Assembly (NCBI GenBank): GCA_023333565.1
Contig: JAJKFH010003256.1
Location: 496,001 to 560,000, forward strand
DNA length: 64,000 bases
DNA from: Puffinus mauretanicus
Taxonomy: Eukaryota > Chordata > Aves > Procellariiformes > Procellariidae
Direction: 5' to 3'
Below, one piece after another: positions 10,166 to 21,238 of the stretch (position 1 is the stretch's first letter; the number at the start of each line of letters is the position of its first letter). Below the pieces are notes generated by a model. It had not been told where the DNA came from. It did no database searches and worked only from the letters and a program-made list of their open reading frames with translations. The translations under genes were made by a program, and so were the position numbers.

Positions 10166-10859
10166 CTCTCGCCGGGCGGGGGAGCCCCCCTGCAGCACCA
10201 GGCGCCAGTGCCAAGGGCAGAGGCGAAGGGAAGCCCAGCCACTCCGAGGGGCTTCTGCCTGACTGGGGAGGGGGCACGGAGGCTGGGACAGTGTCTTAGC
10301 ACAGCATCACTGCTGGCTGTGCACAAAAGCCTGGGCCCCTCCTGCGGGACACGGGCAGGCAGCTGGCCGGAGAACTCCAGCCCGCGGTGAGCATCGCCCA
10401 GCACAGCCCGAGAGGGGCTCGGGACCCCACAGCAGCATCCCCAGCGTGTCACGCAGACCGTGCACACCATGCAGTAACACGGATGTCAGACAGACAGGAC
10501 GTGTCAGACTGACATACAGGCACTTTTTCCAGCGCTCCCCCTGTTAGTTATCGTCAGCAGCTCAGACCACCGTACGGACCCTCACAAAGCTGGCTGGGAG
10601 GAGAGGAGCGTCCTGGGCCGTGAAGCATGGAGAGATCCCCAGGAGGCTTCCCAGCCCCAGGGAGGGACTCAGCAGAGGGGACACACGGGACCCTGAGGTG
10701 ACAGCCCCTCCGGAGCAGTTTTTGGCATCTCTGGCACATTTGCTCCAGGCCCTGCTCAGCCCAGCACGTTCCTCCCGGCAGAGCCAGGGGATGCTCCCCA
10801 GCACGCGTGTGCGCAGGGCCGGTCCCAGCCAGTGCCAGCCCCGACTCCGGGCTGCAGCT

Positions 10860-11025
10860 CTGTGGAAAATGGTGTATTTTATCTTTATGTGTCAGGATTT
10901 ATATAAAAAGGGGATAGTTCAGCTCTAAATGTAATGAGTTGGAAGAACAGCCCTCCAGTGGCTTCCTCCAGCTAGCACGGCATCAATAACATCGATTGCT
11001 AAAAATAACTAATAACCCAGGCCTG
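10860..11025. promoter_or_regulatory. Candidate conserved non-coding island
   Basis: Begins with GAAAATGGTGTATTTTATC and continues through GGATTTATATAAAAAG, TCTAAATGTAATGAG and, after a short GC-rich break, CAATAACATCGATTGC and AAATAACTAATAACCC. TATATAAA on the forward strand resembles a TATA box, but no CpG island or splice donor follows, so I do not call a promoter. Confidence 0.4.
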
Positions 11026-11899
11026 GCGTGGCCGGGGAGCGCTCACCGCACAGGGTTCTGAAACACCCCCGTGCACCCCGCAACGGTGAGCCTCCCGCCA
11101 GCTCGGGTCCGGCCGGTGGGAGCCCCGGCAGGGCGAGGGTGAGGATGGGCACAGCTCCCCCAGCGCAGGAGGGTGACGGGTCCCAGCACCACTGGAGGGA
11201 TGAGACGAGCAGAGGGGACGGCGGTGCGCAAGCCTCGGGCTCAGGGCTGGCAGGAGGGAAGAGCCAGGAGAGGAGTCGCAGGAGACGCCGCTGGGAGAGG
11301 ACTGAGGCGGATGGATGGGGAGGGAGGGCACAAACTTCCCTTTCAGATTCGGAAAACCCCTCCTGCATCTGCAGCCACCGGCTCAGGGCCTCACTGGAGC
11401 TGGTCCAGTCCTGGCACTGCCGGGTCACCCCCACCCTGCCACAACCACCCAAAATGAAGCCACGGGCACTCGCTCCGCAGGAGGTGGTGACCGATGGGAG
11501 GGGAGAATCAGCACGTTTGGGTCTACCGTCCCTCCCTGGGCACACAGACCTGCCAGGCCAGGGCCCCTCCCCGTGCAGAGCCGTCACTCGGGACTTTAAA
11601 TCCTGGGCAAGCTGCTCCCTCCAGGCTCTGGAAATGGATGAGAGGAGACTGGTGAAGTCCCCGTGTCCAATTTCTCTGATCCCTGTCTTTTCTATCATCG
11701 CATGTTTCCAAAGAGGCACAGGGACGCGCCCTGCCTCCTCCAGAGGAGAGAAGGCGAGAGCTGCCCGTCCGCTGGGATACCCCGGGATCACCTGGACAGG
11801 TAACACCGGCACGGCACGGCGCTCTCCTCCTTCCACCTTGCTGAGCTTCCCAGAAAGGGAACAAAAACTAAAGAGGGAAGGAAACGATAAAACACCAGC

Positions 11900-12070
11900 C
11901 CGCAGTTAGGCAGAGAGAGTTATTTAGTCTGTTGAAACGAGTCTAACTTAATAGAGAAGAAATAAAGTGTTTTAAAATTAATGACATAAATGTCAGCCCT
12001 GATCGCGGGGATGTTAAACTATACGGTTATTTGACTGCCTTCTGCAAAGTTACCTCTCTTGCACATGTCT
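11900..12070. promoter_or_regulatory. Candidate conserved non-coding island
   Basis: Includes GTTATTTAGTCTG, TTTTAAAATTAATGACAT and GTTAAACTATACGGTTATTT. The TTAATGACAT word could serve a POU or homeodomain factor. Flanks are GC-rich, and the right edge coincides with a purine-poor CTCTCTTGC stretch. There is no repeat or hairpin explanation. Confidence 0.4.
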
Positions 12071-12678
12071 GGAGTCAGAGCAAGCATGAACACTGCTGTG
12101 CGTAGGGATGGCACCAACAAACACTGCCCCTACCCAAAGCCCTACCCAGCACAGCGCGGCTCTCCAGCTGCTCCCCCAGGCCGGTGCCAGCCTGCCCAGC
12201 ACAAGCCTCCCCTCCCTGCTGCTCAACTGCTCTGCGAACCGGCCACCCAAGGGCGCACAGTGCCAGGCAGCTGCGTCACGGGGCAGCGGCCACCCAGCCA
12301 CCCACCATCGTCCTGGGGAAGCCACCCACTGCTGAGAACACGAAACCCCTCCTTGCAACCGGCCAGGCACAGGCTGCAGGGTCCTGGGTCCTCCTCAGGC
12401 ACACGTCCCTTGGCCGGGCGAGCAAAGGGCACCAGGCACAAGCCTGGCCAGTTCTGGTGCCTGATCAGCAGCACCCAGCCCCGAGAAAGCCCTTAAACGC
12501 ATCCATGAGTGGAGAAACACACGCTGTTCCTGTAAAAGTAATTTTAAACCCCCAAAGACTCTTGTCCTGATGTTGGCAGGGACTCTGCCAGCAACTGCCA
12601 TTGAAAACAAATTAGTCCATGGAGCACAGTCCTCTGCAAGCGAGGTCACTGCAGCAAGCGAGCGGGTCGCTCTGCTGC

Positions 12679-12744
12679 CACGGCAAGCATCACGGCAAGC
12701 ATCACGGCAAGCATCACGGCAAGCATCACGGCAAGCATCACGGC
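12679..12744. repeat. 12-bp minisatellite, five and a half identical copies
   Basis: CACGGCAAGCAT is repeated at 12679, 12691, 12703, 12715 and 12727 without a mismatch, followed by a half unit to 12744. The lack of divergence implies recent expansion or homogenisation. Read as protein, the unit would give HGKH or RQAS repeats forward, but the surrounding frames are filler and I do not consider it coding. It is the cleanest tandem array in the window. Confidence 0.95.
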
Positions 12745-12944
12745 TCACTCGCGTGGCTCCTGCAACCCTCTGGCCCAGCAAAAGCGAAGCCAAAGCCCTG
12801 CAGCCCCGCGGGAGCTGGAGCGATGTGCAGGTGCCCGGGGGCCGATGGGCTCGGGGAGCGCGTGTGTACATGCGTGTGACGGAAGGGGCGGGCAGCGGGA
12901 GGGAGCACACACACGTGGACGGGGCAGCATGTGCAGCATGGCAA

Positions 12945-13230
12945 GAGCACAGTTATTTGTAAATAATCCTTAATTAATGAGATTCTCAGTAAGAGATGGC
13001 TCAGTGTTATTCCGGGCAGGGACGATGGCAATCTCCATTCTTCCACTTTTCAATTACGGCTTCAGGGAGGGAAGCAGAAACTGGCCAGGGTGAATTAGAG
13101 AGACTTTTGTCGCGTTTAATATCAATTCATTTTGCAGACTGCTGACGCAGCAGGATTTCACAGCTCAGAATCTATGGTGCTTTTGAGAGACATGCGCAAA
13201 AACGGGGTAAAAAATACCCTACCATCAGCA
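12945..13230. promoter_or_regulatory. Candidate conserved element in two parts
   Basis: The left part has GTTATTTGTAAATAATCC and TTAATTAATGAGATTC. The right part (13085-13230) has GTGAATTAGAGAG, CGTTTAATATCAATTC and a run of A-rich words ending near CATCAGCACAAAAAC. The whole block is about 285 bp with only minor GC-rich breaks. TGTAAATA is forkhead-like and TTAATTAATGA is homeodomain-like. Both assignments are motif-level inference. Confidence 0.45.
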
Positions 13231-13469
13231 CAAAAACACAAACTCGACTGGGAAGGAGCGGGGGTCCGGGGGGAGCCCTCAGGGGAGCAGAGCTCGGCAC
13301 GGCTGGGTCCGCAGCACCTGGTTCCTCACCTTCAGAGGGAGCACACCAAAGGCTCCCAGGACCTGCCCCTTGGCCAGGGTGCCCACGTCCCACAGCCGCC
13401 AGCTGCCAGGCCCCTGCCCGCAGCGCTCCTGCCCGCGCCGCCAGCGGCTCTCGAGCAGAGGCACTGGCA

Positions 13470-13690
13470 ATAACGGAGCCGTTATTACGCAGTGTTATTC
13501 GGCCCCAAGGGGGTTTTATGCAAAATGACACACAATATAAATGACTGTTGTAAACAGAGAGTTTAATAAAGGGCTGTGTGCGAATTTACAGCCTCCCCAA
13601 GGATAATTAAAATTATTTATCTACTTACCTAGCTAGCCGCCGGAGCAGTCTATTAATTATTATCTATTATACACGGCCTGCTTTGCATGC
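13470..13690. promoter_or_regulatory. Candidate conserved element with a reverse-strand splice-donor match
   Basis: Carries GGAGCCGTTATTACGC, TTTATGCAAAATGAC (POU-like), GGATAATTAAAATTATTTA and CTATTAATTATTATC. On the reverse strand CTAG|GTAAGTAG at 13632-13621 is a very good 5' splice site, with the exon edge at 13629. No matching acceptor within a normal exon distance stands out, so the donor is recorded as an isolated match. The island is one of the most AT-rich in this part of the window. Confidence 0.45.
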
Positions 13691-14074
13691 TGCCAGTGCA
13701 TCGCCTACCACCACCATCCCTCATGGACGCGCTGCAGCACGGGGAGAGCTGCGGGCAGCGCTGCCCGCCGGCGGGGCTGTGCTCCCGGGGTGCTGCTGGG
13801 CTGCCTGGGCCCCACGCAAACCCTCTGGGAGCACGGGGTGTTCGTGCCTCGGGTGCTTCATGGGGTGCCCAAGCACCGGCATAGTGGGCATGTGGGGGGA
13901 GGCAAAGGCACACCCCCCCGTGCTCGGTGCCGGCGGGAGGAGCGGCGGCCGCCCGCAGCCTGGCGCAGTGCTACCTGCTCCTCTCTGTTTATTAGTGTGA
14001 CAGAGCAATCATCAGTGCAGAGGCACTGGGATCCCCCGGCTCCTCTCTGCACATAAAGAGACCTCAGGGGGCTC

Positions 14075-14130
14075 CAGTGTGCGGATACTTAACATTGTTT
14101 TATTAGCTTAATAAACCCAGCCGATGCCGC
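14075..14130. promoter_or_regulatory. Short island with a SOX-like word
   Basis: GATACTTAACATTGTTTTATTAGC contains ACATTGTT, the reverse complement of an AACAATGT SOX-type site, followed by TTAGCTTAATAAACCC. It is only about 55 bp and could be chance, but its edges are as sharp as those of the longer islands. Confidence 0.28.
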
Positions 14131-14884
14131 CAGAATCTCCAAACCGGCTGTGAGCCCTCCTCGCCGCAGAAGCGGCAGCAGGAGCAGGGAGAGCCGCCAC
14201 AGCACGGGCTGCCGGCACGGCTCCCGTAGCCTGGCTGGCATCAAAGCCCGTGTGGGGCTGCTCTCAGCGGGGCACGGTCCCAAAGGCCCTGGAACAGCTC
14301 GTCGGGAGCGGAGGATCCAGCTGCTCATCGCCACCGCGGGCACCGTGAGCTGTCAGCTCCCGCCAGCACGCCATTAATCACTGCTGCAATTGCTCTCCCT
14401 GCCCCGTCCTGCCCAGCTCCCAGAGCTGCCCTTGGCAGCCCCAAAGCCAGCATGCGCGGGGCTGCAGTGGCACCCGGTGCTGTTGCCAACACCAGCGCTG
14501 CCAGGGCCCCCCACAGCCCCCGGGGACGTGCTGGGACAGGCTGCGTCAGGCACAGTGCAGCCGGCGGGACCTTTCCCCCTCAGCTGACCAAGCTCCAGCG
14601 GGTCCGACCCCGGGCACTGAGGTGCTGGCTGGTGGCATGGGGCAGGACGGCCCCAGGGGGTTGGTGGCAGCTCGGCAGAGAAGCACGTTGTGCTCCAGCA
14701 GCCGCCGAGGCAGCGGGGCTGCGCTGGCTGCACGTGTCCACTGGAGCACGAGAGCAGCTCCATCATTAGGAGCTCCAACCCTTTACCAGGCTGCTGGGTT
14801 GCTTTAATCTGCCAGGGTGACTGGCAGCGAGGGGCTCCTCTGCCTCAGCCCTGCGGGTCCCGGCTCACGGTGGTGCCTGCTTTG

Positions 14885-15110
14885 CTTTGATCCCATACAG
14901 TTACACTTCCAGTCTTGCAACCTAATAAAAGCCGCGTGATCAAATTCCAGGTCATTACTCAAGGAAAGAGACCCCTCCACGGCCGGCAGCAAGAGCTTCA
15001 AACCAATTAAAGCGAGCCTAGCGCTCCTGCCTGCTGCCTGCCACGCGCGGGTCTCGGCGGGCCCGGGATTGCAATAAGCAAGATGCAAAAATGTTAATGG
15101 AAGCGCTTAA
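14885..15110. promoter_or_regulatory. Candidate non-coding island, broken
   Basis: AT-leaning sequence at 14885-15010 (CCAGTCTTGCAACCTAATAAAAG, CAATTAAAGC) and at 15065-15110 (GCAATAAGCAAGATGC, AAATGTTAATGG), separated by a GC-rich insert. It could be two small elements rather than one. No coding or repeat signature is visible. Confidence 0.33.
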
Positions 15111-15559
15111 AGGCCATGCCAGGGGGATTCTTGTAAATAAGGGCACTCGGCGAGGCGGGGGCAGCTTCTCGGGGTCGGCCGCAAGGCAGCACCAATAAAA
15201 GGCAGCTCTGAGCTCTGAATCAGTCTAGAACAGGCTTCTGGGAGAAAAGCTCGAGTGCTTCTTCCTAAAACCCTTGGTGAGCACACCTGCCTGCGATGGC
15301 TGCCTGCAGGCAGCCGGGACAGCGGCTGCAGCTCAGAGGAGGAGGGGACCGAGGGGCCAGGCTGCCAGGGTCCTTGGCCCCAGGTCTGCTCTCCTGCCCA
15401 CTCCCAGGACCGCTGGCGTGGGGACAAATCTCCCCATGGGAGAGGGCTTGGTGACAGTCACCACGCAAGGGACAAGGTCCTCGGCACCAGGAATCCCAGC
15501 CCGGCTCCAAGCAAGCATACCGCACTCCACCGGCACTCACAGGAACAGACACGCACGTT

Positions 15560-15700
15560 TCAGATGTTAAATACCAAATAAAATCACCATAACCAAGGCG
15601 GAATCGACTCTGGTGGGAGAGTCGATACAGACATTTAGCACCACAGCTGGGTATCGCCGGCTCCCCGCGCCACGGCCGTCAGCATCGATATGTCGATGCA
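15560..15700. promoter_or_regulatory. Island with clustered ATCGA palindromes
   Basis: Two hairpin-capable inverted repeats lie 55 bp apart. ATCGACTCT/AGAGTCGAT (15603-15611 and 15618-15626) has a 6-nt loop. GCATCGA/TCGATGC (15682-15688 and 15693-15699) has a 4-nt loop. Together they give four ATCGA or TCGAT words in 100 bp, and CATCGATA resembles a ONECUT-type site. CpG-containing words normally decay in vertebrates, so the cluster is mildly notable. Function is unknown. Confidence 0.35.
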
Positions 15701-16994
15701 GGTCTCCCGCGGGGAGGGCAGAGCCCGGGTGGCGCAGCAGGGACGGCACTGACAGGCAGGGGCTGGAGCCAGCAAGTAGCCCCAGGGACCTGGGGACAGA
15801 GATCTCAGGGGCCAGGCAAGGCAGCCTGTGCTCGTGGGCAGCAACAGGGTGAAGGGAGGACAAGTCCCCAGGGAAGCACTGGGGACCTGCTCCGACGTGG
15901 GCAGCGCAGGCAGGTCCCCAACTGCTGCTGAGGGTCCTGCCAGCACAGCGGGCACTAGCCAGGGCTGCTGGAGCAACAAAATCCCACCAGGCTCCTGCCT
16001 GGATGGCACCACTGCCGAGGCCCTGCCCTGAGAGGCGCAGGCATGAACACCCGCAGCGAGGGCAGGGGCACCCCGGGGGCAGGTCTGGCCCAGCCGCAAG
16101 CACAGCCTCACCAGATCAAGTTTTGCAAGTGCGTGCTAACAGGGCTCTGCCAGCCCACGGCTCAGGAGGGGCCGACTCCTGCAGCCCCAGGCAGAGACCA
16201 TCGCCACGGGACAGAGCCTGAGCCGCTGGGCTGAGGACGGCCGGGCAGGAGCTGGAGCTGCGTGTTGCTCAGCCGCGAGCACGCGGGTGCCATTGGCGCG
16301 TGGCGGGGGCTCAGGCAAGGCAGCACCAACGGCCCGTCGAAACACGGGAAAGGACGTCACCAGAGACACCTGTAACGTGCCACAGGCTCTGCTACGCGTG
16401 GAGGAGGGAGGAGCTCTGCCTGCCCTGCCCAGCCTACGCACAGGCTCTCGGTTGCCTGTTTGGAAGCAGCAGCTTTTTGCTCAGCCCAGCTCGTCCCAGG
16501 CAGAGAGGGAACAACAGCACCTTGGCACTGCTGCAGGGAAGAGCACAGCACAGCGTGCTGCACCTCACAGCAGCCAAGCGCACAGACCCGCAACAGCAGG
16601 CGGAGGGACGATGCACAGAAAGGCAGCTCCTTGCCGGGCTCCCAGGCTCCTGCCTGCAGCAGGGCTGTGCCGGCACACCGGTCCCCTCCTGCCTGCCAGG
16701 GCCTCGGGAGCGCCCGGATGGCCACTGCCGGCTGCCGGGAGCTGGCGGCGTTCCCAGGCGGAGTCACAAAGCACCCAGGGCCACAGGTACCACGCAGCAG
16801 CTGGGATTTCAACTGATGCTCGTGCCCCTTGCACCGGTGCAGAGAGCAGAGTGGGGCAGCAGCCGTTGGAAAGCTGCCCCGAGCCCCCACCTCACCGGGG
16901 GTCACGCCACGCTCGCCACAGCAAAGAGGGCTGTGCTTAAGTACACCCCTGGCCCTGCTGCCTTCCCCTCCGGCTGCTGCTCCTAGTCCCAACC

Positions 16995-17360
16995 TCCAGG
17001 ATATTTATTGTTCATTCCCTCCTAAATCACGGCTGATAGCAGGGCTGCTCGCACTCCATTACGGAGAGAGCTCGCGCCGCATCGCAGTTCCGTTTAGCTT
17101 GCAGAAAAAGCAGCCTCAGAGGAGAAACCCACCCCGGTGCTGCCCGGCGCTCAGCTCGGGATGATGGACGATTATGGACCATCTGCACTTTCAGGAGGGG
17201 ATAGATTTATGAGCGGCACAGACAGCTAGAAGAGTGTCCATTACTATAACTCACTGGCCTCTTCAGAGATATTGTAATCAGGGCCCTCTGCCGCTGCAGC
17301 GGGAAAGTCCAGGTTAAGCGCTGGCAGGAAGGAAAATCAATTATGTTTTTTTAATACAGT
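16995..17360. promoter_or_regulatory. Long candidate conserved element, two blocks
   Basis: The first block (about 16995-17060) has GGATATTTATTGTTC and CTAAATCACGG. The second (17160-17360) has GACGATTATGGACC, ATAGATTTATGAGC, CCATTACTATAACTC, GATATTGTAATCAGG and AAAATCAATTATG. The two are joined by about 100 bp of mixed composition. Distinct, non-repeating words over 200 bp in the second block make it a good enhancer candidate. Confidence 0.43.
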
Positions 17361-19399
17361 GCTGGCAGTGGGCAGGGGAGGGCAGCCCGGGGACCCCGTG
17401 CAGCGCGGAGCAGGGGGCTGGGCTGCTGGAGCACAGCACCGAGGACCAGGGGCCCCCACTGCCCTGGCCCCGCTGACACACGCTCAAGCGGCCGTGGGCA
17501 AACCTCCGGGGCTCCTCAGGGCCCCACTCATCCACCCATGACGGGGACAGTGGTGTTGGCTTCGCTTTGCCAGAAAGGGCTGTGCAGACCCCTCCAGGCT
17601 GCAAGCGCTGGCGGGGCTGATCCGTCCCGCAGATGTGCCAATGAGCAGGAGCTGGCAGCACACGGAGCACGGCGGCAGCAGCTCAGCCAACAAAGCGCCA
17701 CGGCTCCCCTCTGCCACGAGCCCGGCCAGCACAGCACCCCGCTCCCCGCAGCAGAGGCACCGGGAGCGTGAGCAGGACCAGGCTTTGGGAGCCGAGCGGA
17801 GACACGGGTACGATGCGACATCCCCGGCTCGAGGGGTCTCGGCTGCAACTTGCAGAGCGCCTGGGGCCCCCCGGCAGCAGCATCCATGGTCACCTTCTGC
17901 TTTAACTGGGGACAGCACAAGGAAGGGGGCCAGGGAACCAGCCCCTATACGCGAATGCAAAGGAGCCCCAGGGGAAGAAACCAGTAATTTCGGACAACCA
18001 TGGTCAGGCAGTCTGCAGGGGCTCTGCAGCTGGCCTTCCCGGGGCTGCTCCCCCGCCACGATGGGTCTGTTGGGGGGCTCCTGCTGCAGCTGGGGGGGCA
18101 CAGGAGCCGCACTTCCCCACGTCCCCTTGGCAGCCAGGAGCTCCCCAACCAATGCATCCTGCATGGCAGCCAACACCACTATTTTTTACACAACAGAAGT
18201 TGAAAAAAAAGACAAATCATTACTTCGGAGACCGTGAGCAAGAACCGCTTAGAGAAGCGGCCAAGCTCATCTCTCCTGCCTGGCCCCCCCCACCGCTGGT
18301 GGGGAGCAGCTGGGAAGGCAGCGGGGTCCCACGGAGGGAGGGATGCTCCGCTCCTGCTCCTGGTGACCGGCAAAGACGAGGTCCGGAGCACGCGGTCAGG
18401 CCCTGCACCCCTTTGGAGAATCCAGCCCCACCGAGAACGGTGCAGATGGGATACGTGAGCACGGCAGCACGTGCCTCCTCCGCACCCCAGCGCCCACCCG
18501 GGCACGCAGCCCAGCACAGAGAGCTGCAGCTCAGAAGAAAAAAGCTTTGCAAAACCCGTATCCAACATGAAAAGCGATTTCCCAAACTGGTTTTTGCATC
18601 TGCAGAGCAGCTCTCCACCAGGAGCCGTGGGTGGGGAGGGGGAGTGGGGAAATGGCTCGCCACCTTTTGGGTTGCTTTCAGCTCCTGTTCCAAGACACAG
18701 TGAGAAAGGCCAAGCCTTCCGTTCCAGCGGAGCTGGTGAGCACCGAGTCAGCGCCATCCCCGGGACCACCGAGGAGAGCCACCCACAGCCCCGCTCGGCA
18801 GAAAACTGGGACCTGAAAGTGCCCCCCCCACCTGCCCTGCGGCTCGCAGAGGATGCCCACGGCACGGGGGAGGCTGGCACACTCCTCCTGCGGACAGCAC
18901 ACCCCCAGGGATAGAGACGGGTCCCGATGCAGGCGGCCCCAGGGGAGGAAACCCCCCGCGCCCCGCAGCCGGCTCCAGCTGTTTCCGCGCACACGCTCCA
19001 TCACACGCGCTCCCGGGAATGGCAAGCACCGGCCCTGCAGCCCCGCGGGCCAGGGAGGAGGCGGCTCGCCAGCAAGCTCCCGCAGGTGATTCCGTACCAG
19101 TTACGCTGCCTGTAATCACCGCAGTTCGCGGGCACCTGCACAGCTTCACTTCGACAGCCCCAGCCCTCTCTCCTGCTGCCCAGGGGCCCGTGCCAGCTGC
19201 AGAGGATGGCACTGCAGCCCCCTCTGGGTTTTCCCTTACTGGCACCCACTGCTTTCACCGAGAAGAGGTCTCCACCTGCAAGACCAAGCGTGCAGCAGCC
19301 GCACGCTCAGCGCCGGCCAGCGCGCGTCCCGGGAGCGAGTGGGGTGCAAGGAGGCGGCAGATGGGATCTCTGAGCGGCAGAGGCGAGGAGAAGAGAGAT

Positions 19400-19525
19400 A
19401 CACGTTGAATAACAATGGTGAATTCCCCTGAGCTTTGGTGTTTTTAATGGTGGATTAGACTGTCAGGCAGCAATTAAATGGTGTAATAAAAAGCTAAGTG
19501 CTCGTATTTCAAGGTTCCTGCCTCC
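19400..19525. promoter_or_regulatory. Candidate island with SOX and homeodomain words
   Basis: AATAACAATGGTG (19410-19422) contains AACAATGG, a good SOX site. It is followed by TTTTTAATGGTGG, GCAATTAAATGG and GTAATAAAAAGC. SOX and ATTA words lie within 80 bp of each other. Flanks return to GC-rich sequence after TTTCAAGG at about 19513. Confidence 0.4.
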
Positions 19526-19604
19526 TGCTCGGTGGGGAGGTGCGGGGCAGGGGGCTGCTCCCGCTCCCCTCGGGGTCCAGCCTTGGAAACCCAAGGAAGA
19601 GCAG

Positions 19605-19890
19605 AGGTACTTTTAAAAGGAGGTTTGCCCACAGTTTACATAGAATCTGCCAAATGTGGGATTACGGCACATAAATCTGCGCAAACTTCCCCTTCTGCAG
19701 CCTTTGAACGTGCGGCTTTTGAATGAAACGCTTCTCGTGTTGTCTGTGGCCTGCTGTTCAGAGACACGGAGGGATCTCCACAAAGCCGCAGCCTGGCAGT
19801 CGCTTCCCAAGGAGCTTTGCTTTTGTTTTTCTTAAATTGGGTGGAGAGAAGGAAAAGCAAACATTCCCGAAAGTTAAAGGCAGATGAAGC
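19605..19890. promoter_or_regulatory. Diffuse AT-leaning stretch
   Basis: Composition is intermediate rather than strongly AT-rich. Notable words are CAAATGTGGGATTACGG, TTTTGTTTTTCTTAAATTGG and AAAGTTAAAGGC. It lacks the sharp edges of other islands. It could be a decayed retroposon, but I cannot align it mentally to any family. Confidence 0.22.
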
Positions 19891-20924
19891 CAGCGGGAGC
19901 CCGGCGCTGCGCAGCGAGCTCTGCGTGAGCCTCGCCACCACCGCCCGCCCTCCGGCAAAGCAACCGGGGTGGCCAGCAGCTCCGGCTGCCCCCGGACTCC
20001 GACTGCCCACCGGCACAGAGGGGGCCTGATCCTGCCCCCCCCACCTGGAAGAGGCAGGGGGGCCACGGGAGGAACTGAGCACGCGGTGCCCCAGCACACA
20101 CCCCCCAGCCCCAGGGCCAGGGCAGCCGGCACTAATCCTGACCCGCTGGCGCTCACGGCTCCAAGGACCATTGACACCGCTTCCTTTCCTCCTCCCGCTC
20201 CACCGGCTGCTGCTGCACCCACAGAGCTCTCTCCCTCCTCCTCCTCCTCGCTCCAGGCTTGCACCTACAGTCAAAGCAGCGTTTTCTCCAAGAGAACGCT
20301 GTCTTTCACCACCGGCTCCTCGCAGAGGCCGGGCAGGAGCAGCCGCCCGCCGCTGAGCCCCCCACCGATGGGGGCCAGGCAGGGCGAGGGGTGCCCAAAT
20401 CCGGCAGAGAGCTTTGTTTATTAAACATTTACTCTGTTTGCCCTGTGTTTCTGCAGCCTCACGCAGCCCACGCCAGTTTAAGGGTGGGCACGTGGGGCGA
20501 CCACCCAAGCCCAGGGCACCGCAGACCCCACCACTGCCTGTCCCTGTGCCGGGGCAGGGGTGGGGCGGCTGGTCCCGCCGGGGGACACGCCAGCGCTCCG
20601 GCAACTCTCAGAGAAGCACATCGGCACCAGGAGCCGGGCTCCCCGGCAGGTCAGTGTGTGACCAGAAAAAGGGCTTCCCCCGAAGCGCTGCTGCCCCAGC
20701 CCCCAGACAGGGGGGTACGGAGGAAACCACCGCACGCGGAGACGGGGACTGTCCTCCCGCGCCAGCGGGGCCGGGCACCCCGACAGGCGTCACCGGGGGC
20801 ATTGCACCACGGCCTGACCTCCCGAAGGAACACTGCGATAACCCGGAGTGCAACCAGCAGCGCGCCTGTCTGCAGAAAGCAAGGAAGAGGCCGCAGAAGG
20901 GAAGACACCTTGAGATAACTCTCC

Positions 20925-21045
20925 AAAACATGGAAACATCATCTTTGAAGACACTCTTTACAATCACAACTTTCATAATTTGCTATTTGTTCTCAAAACC
21001 AATATATTTGAGAGGAATTTCATGCCGAGAAATGCAATAGCAGGA
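20925..21045. promoter_or_regulatory. Candidate non-coding island
   Basis: An AT-rich run containing CATAATTTGC, TTGTTCTCAAAACC and CAATATATTTGAGAGG. It ends at about 21040, beside the GC-rich DNA leading to the inverted repeat at 21.24 kb. The forward frame crossing it gives a hydrophobic stretch (TIITFIICYLFS-like), which is a compositional effect of T-rich codons. Confidence 0.33.
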
Positions 21046-21238
21046 GATGCCCCTCCGATGCCAGTGGCACCCCAAACTCCTCTCTTCACGTCTGCGCACC
21101 CCTCAGCTGCCTTCAGCAAGGTCAGGGCTGCGGGCCAGGAGAAGCGCCCTAGGTTATAGATCACATCTGCTGCCCCACTCCCCCCAGTACTACGGACTGC
21201 CGCAGCCGGGACCCCACTTTGAAGGCATCCCAGGCACT

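Larger units (their letters stand above)
9601..15700. other. Gene-free DNA, dense in AT-rich islands (region overview)
   Basis: Islands are at about 10085-10165, 10860-11025, 11900-12070, 12945-13230, 13470-13690, 14075-14130, 14365-14400, 14885-15110 and 15560-15700. The GC-rich gaps (9601-10084, 10166-10859, 11026-11899, 12071-12678, 12745-12944, 13691-14074, 14401-14884 and 15111-15559) show nothing beyond compositional open frames. The longest of these are 293 codons forward at 11028-11909 and 275 reverse at 11009-11836. They cover the same DNA in opposite directions and neither looks like a protein. Confidence 0.65.
15701..21230. other. Gene-free GC-rich DNA, islands sparser (region overview)
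   Basis: Islands stand at about 16995-17360, 18170-18245 (weak), 19400-19525, 19605-19890 and 20925-21045. The stretches 15701-16994, 17361-18169, 18246-19399, 19891-20924 and 21046-21230 are GC-rich, with no recognisable gene, RNA or transposon. The 322-codon reverse frame at 19636-20604 is stop-poor filler overlapping a forward frame, and it extends through an AT-rich island. Confidence 0.65.

Noticed and set aside
10860..10930. TATATAAA as a promoter TATA box
   Set aside because: It lies inside an AT-rich island with no CpG-rich flank, no first-exon donor and no coding start. AT-rich islands produce such words freely.
12679..12744. CRISPR-like direct repeats
   Set aside because: Units are contiguous with no spacers, and the genome is clearly a vertebrate.
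12570..12962. Protein-like repeats (RQAS, HGKH, RDAC) in overlapping frames
   Set aside because: They are the three reading-frame shadows of the 12-bp minisatellite at 12679-12744, not a repetitive protein.
19636..20604. Reverse open frame of 322 codons
   Set aside because: Filler composition, overlapped by forward frames, and no conserved motif visible.
20940..21030. Hydrophobic membrane-like stretch in a forward frame
   Set aside because: T-rich codons of an AT-rich island give Ile/Phe/Leu by composition. There is no surrounding coding signal.
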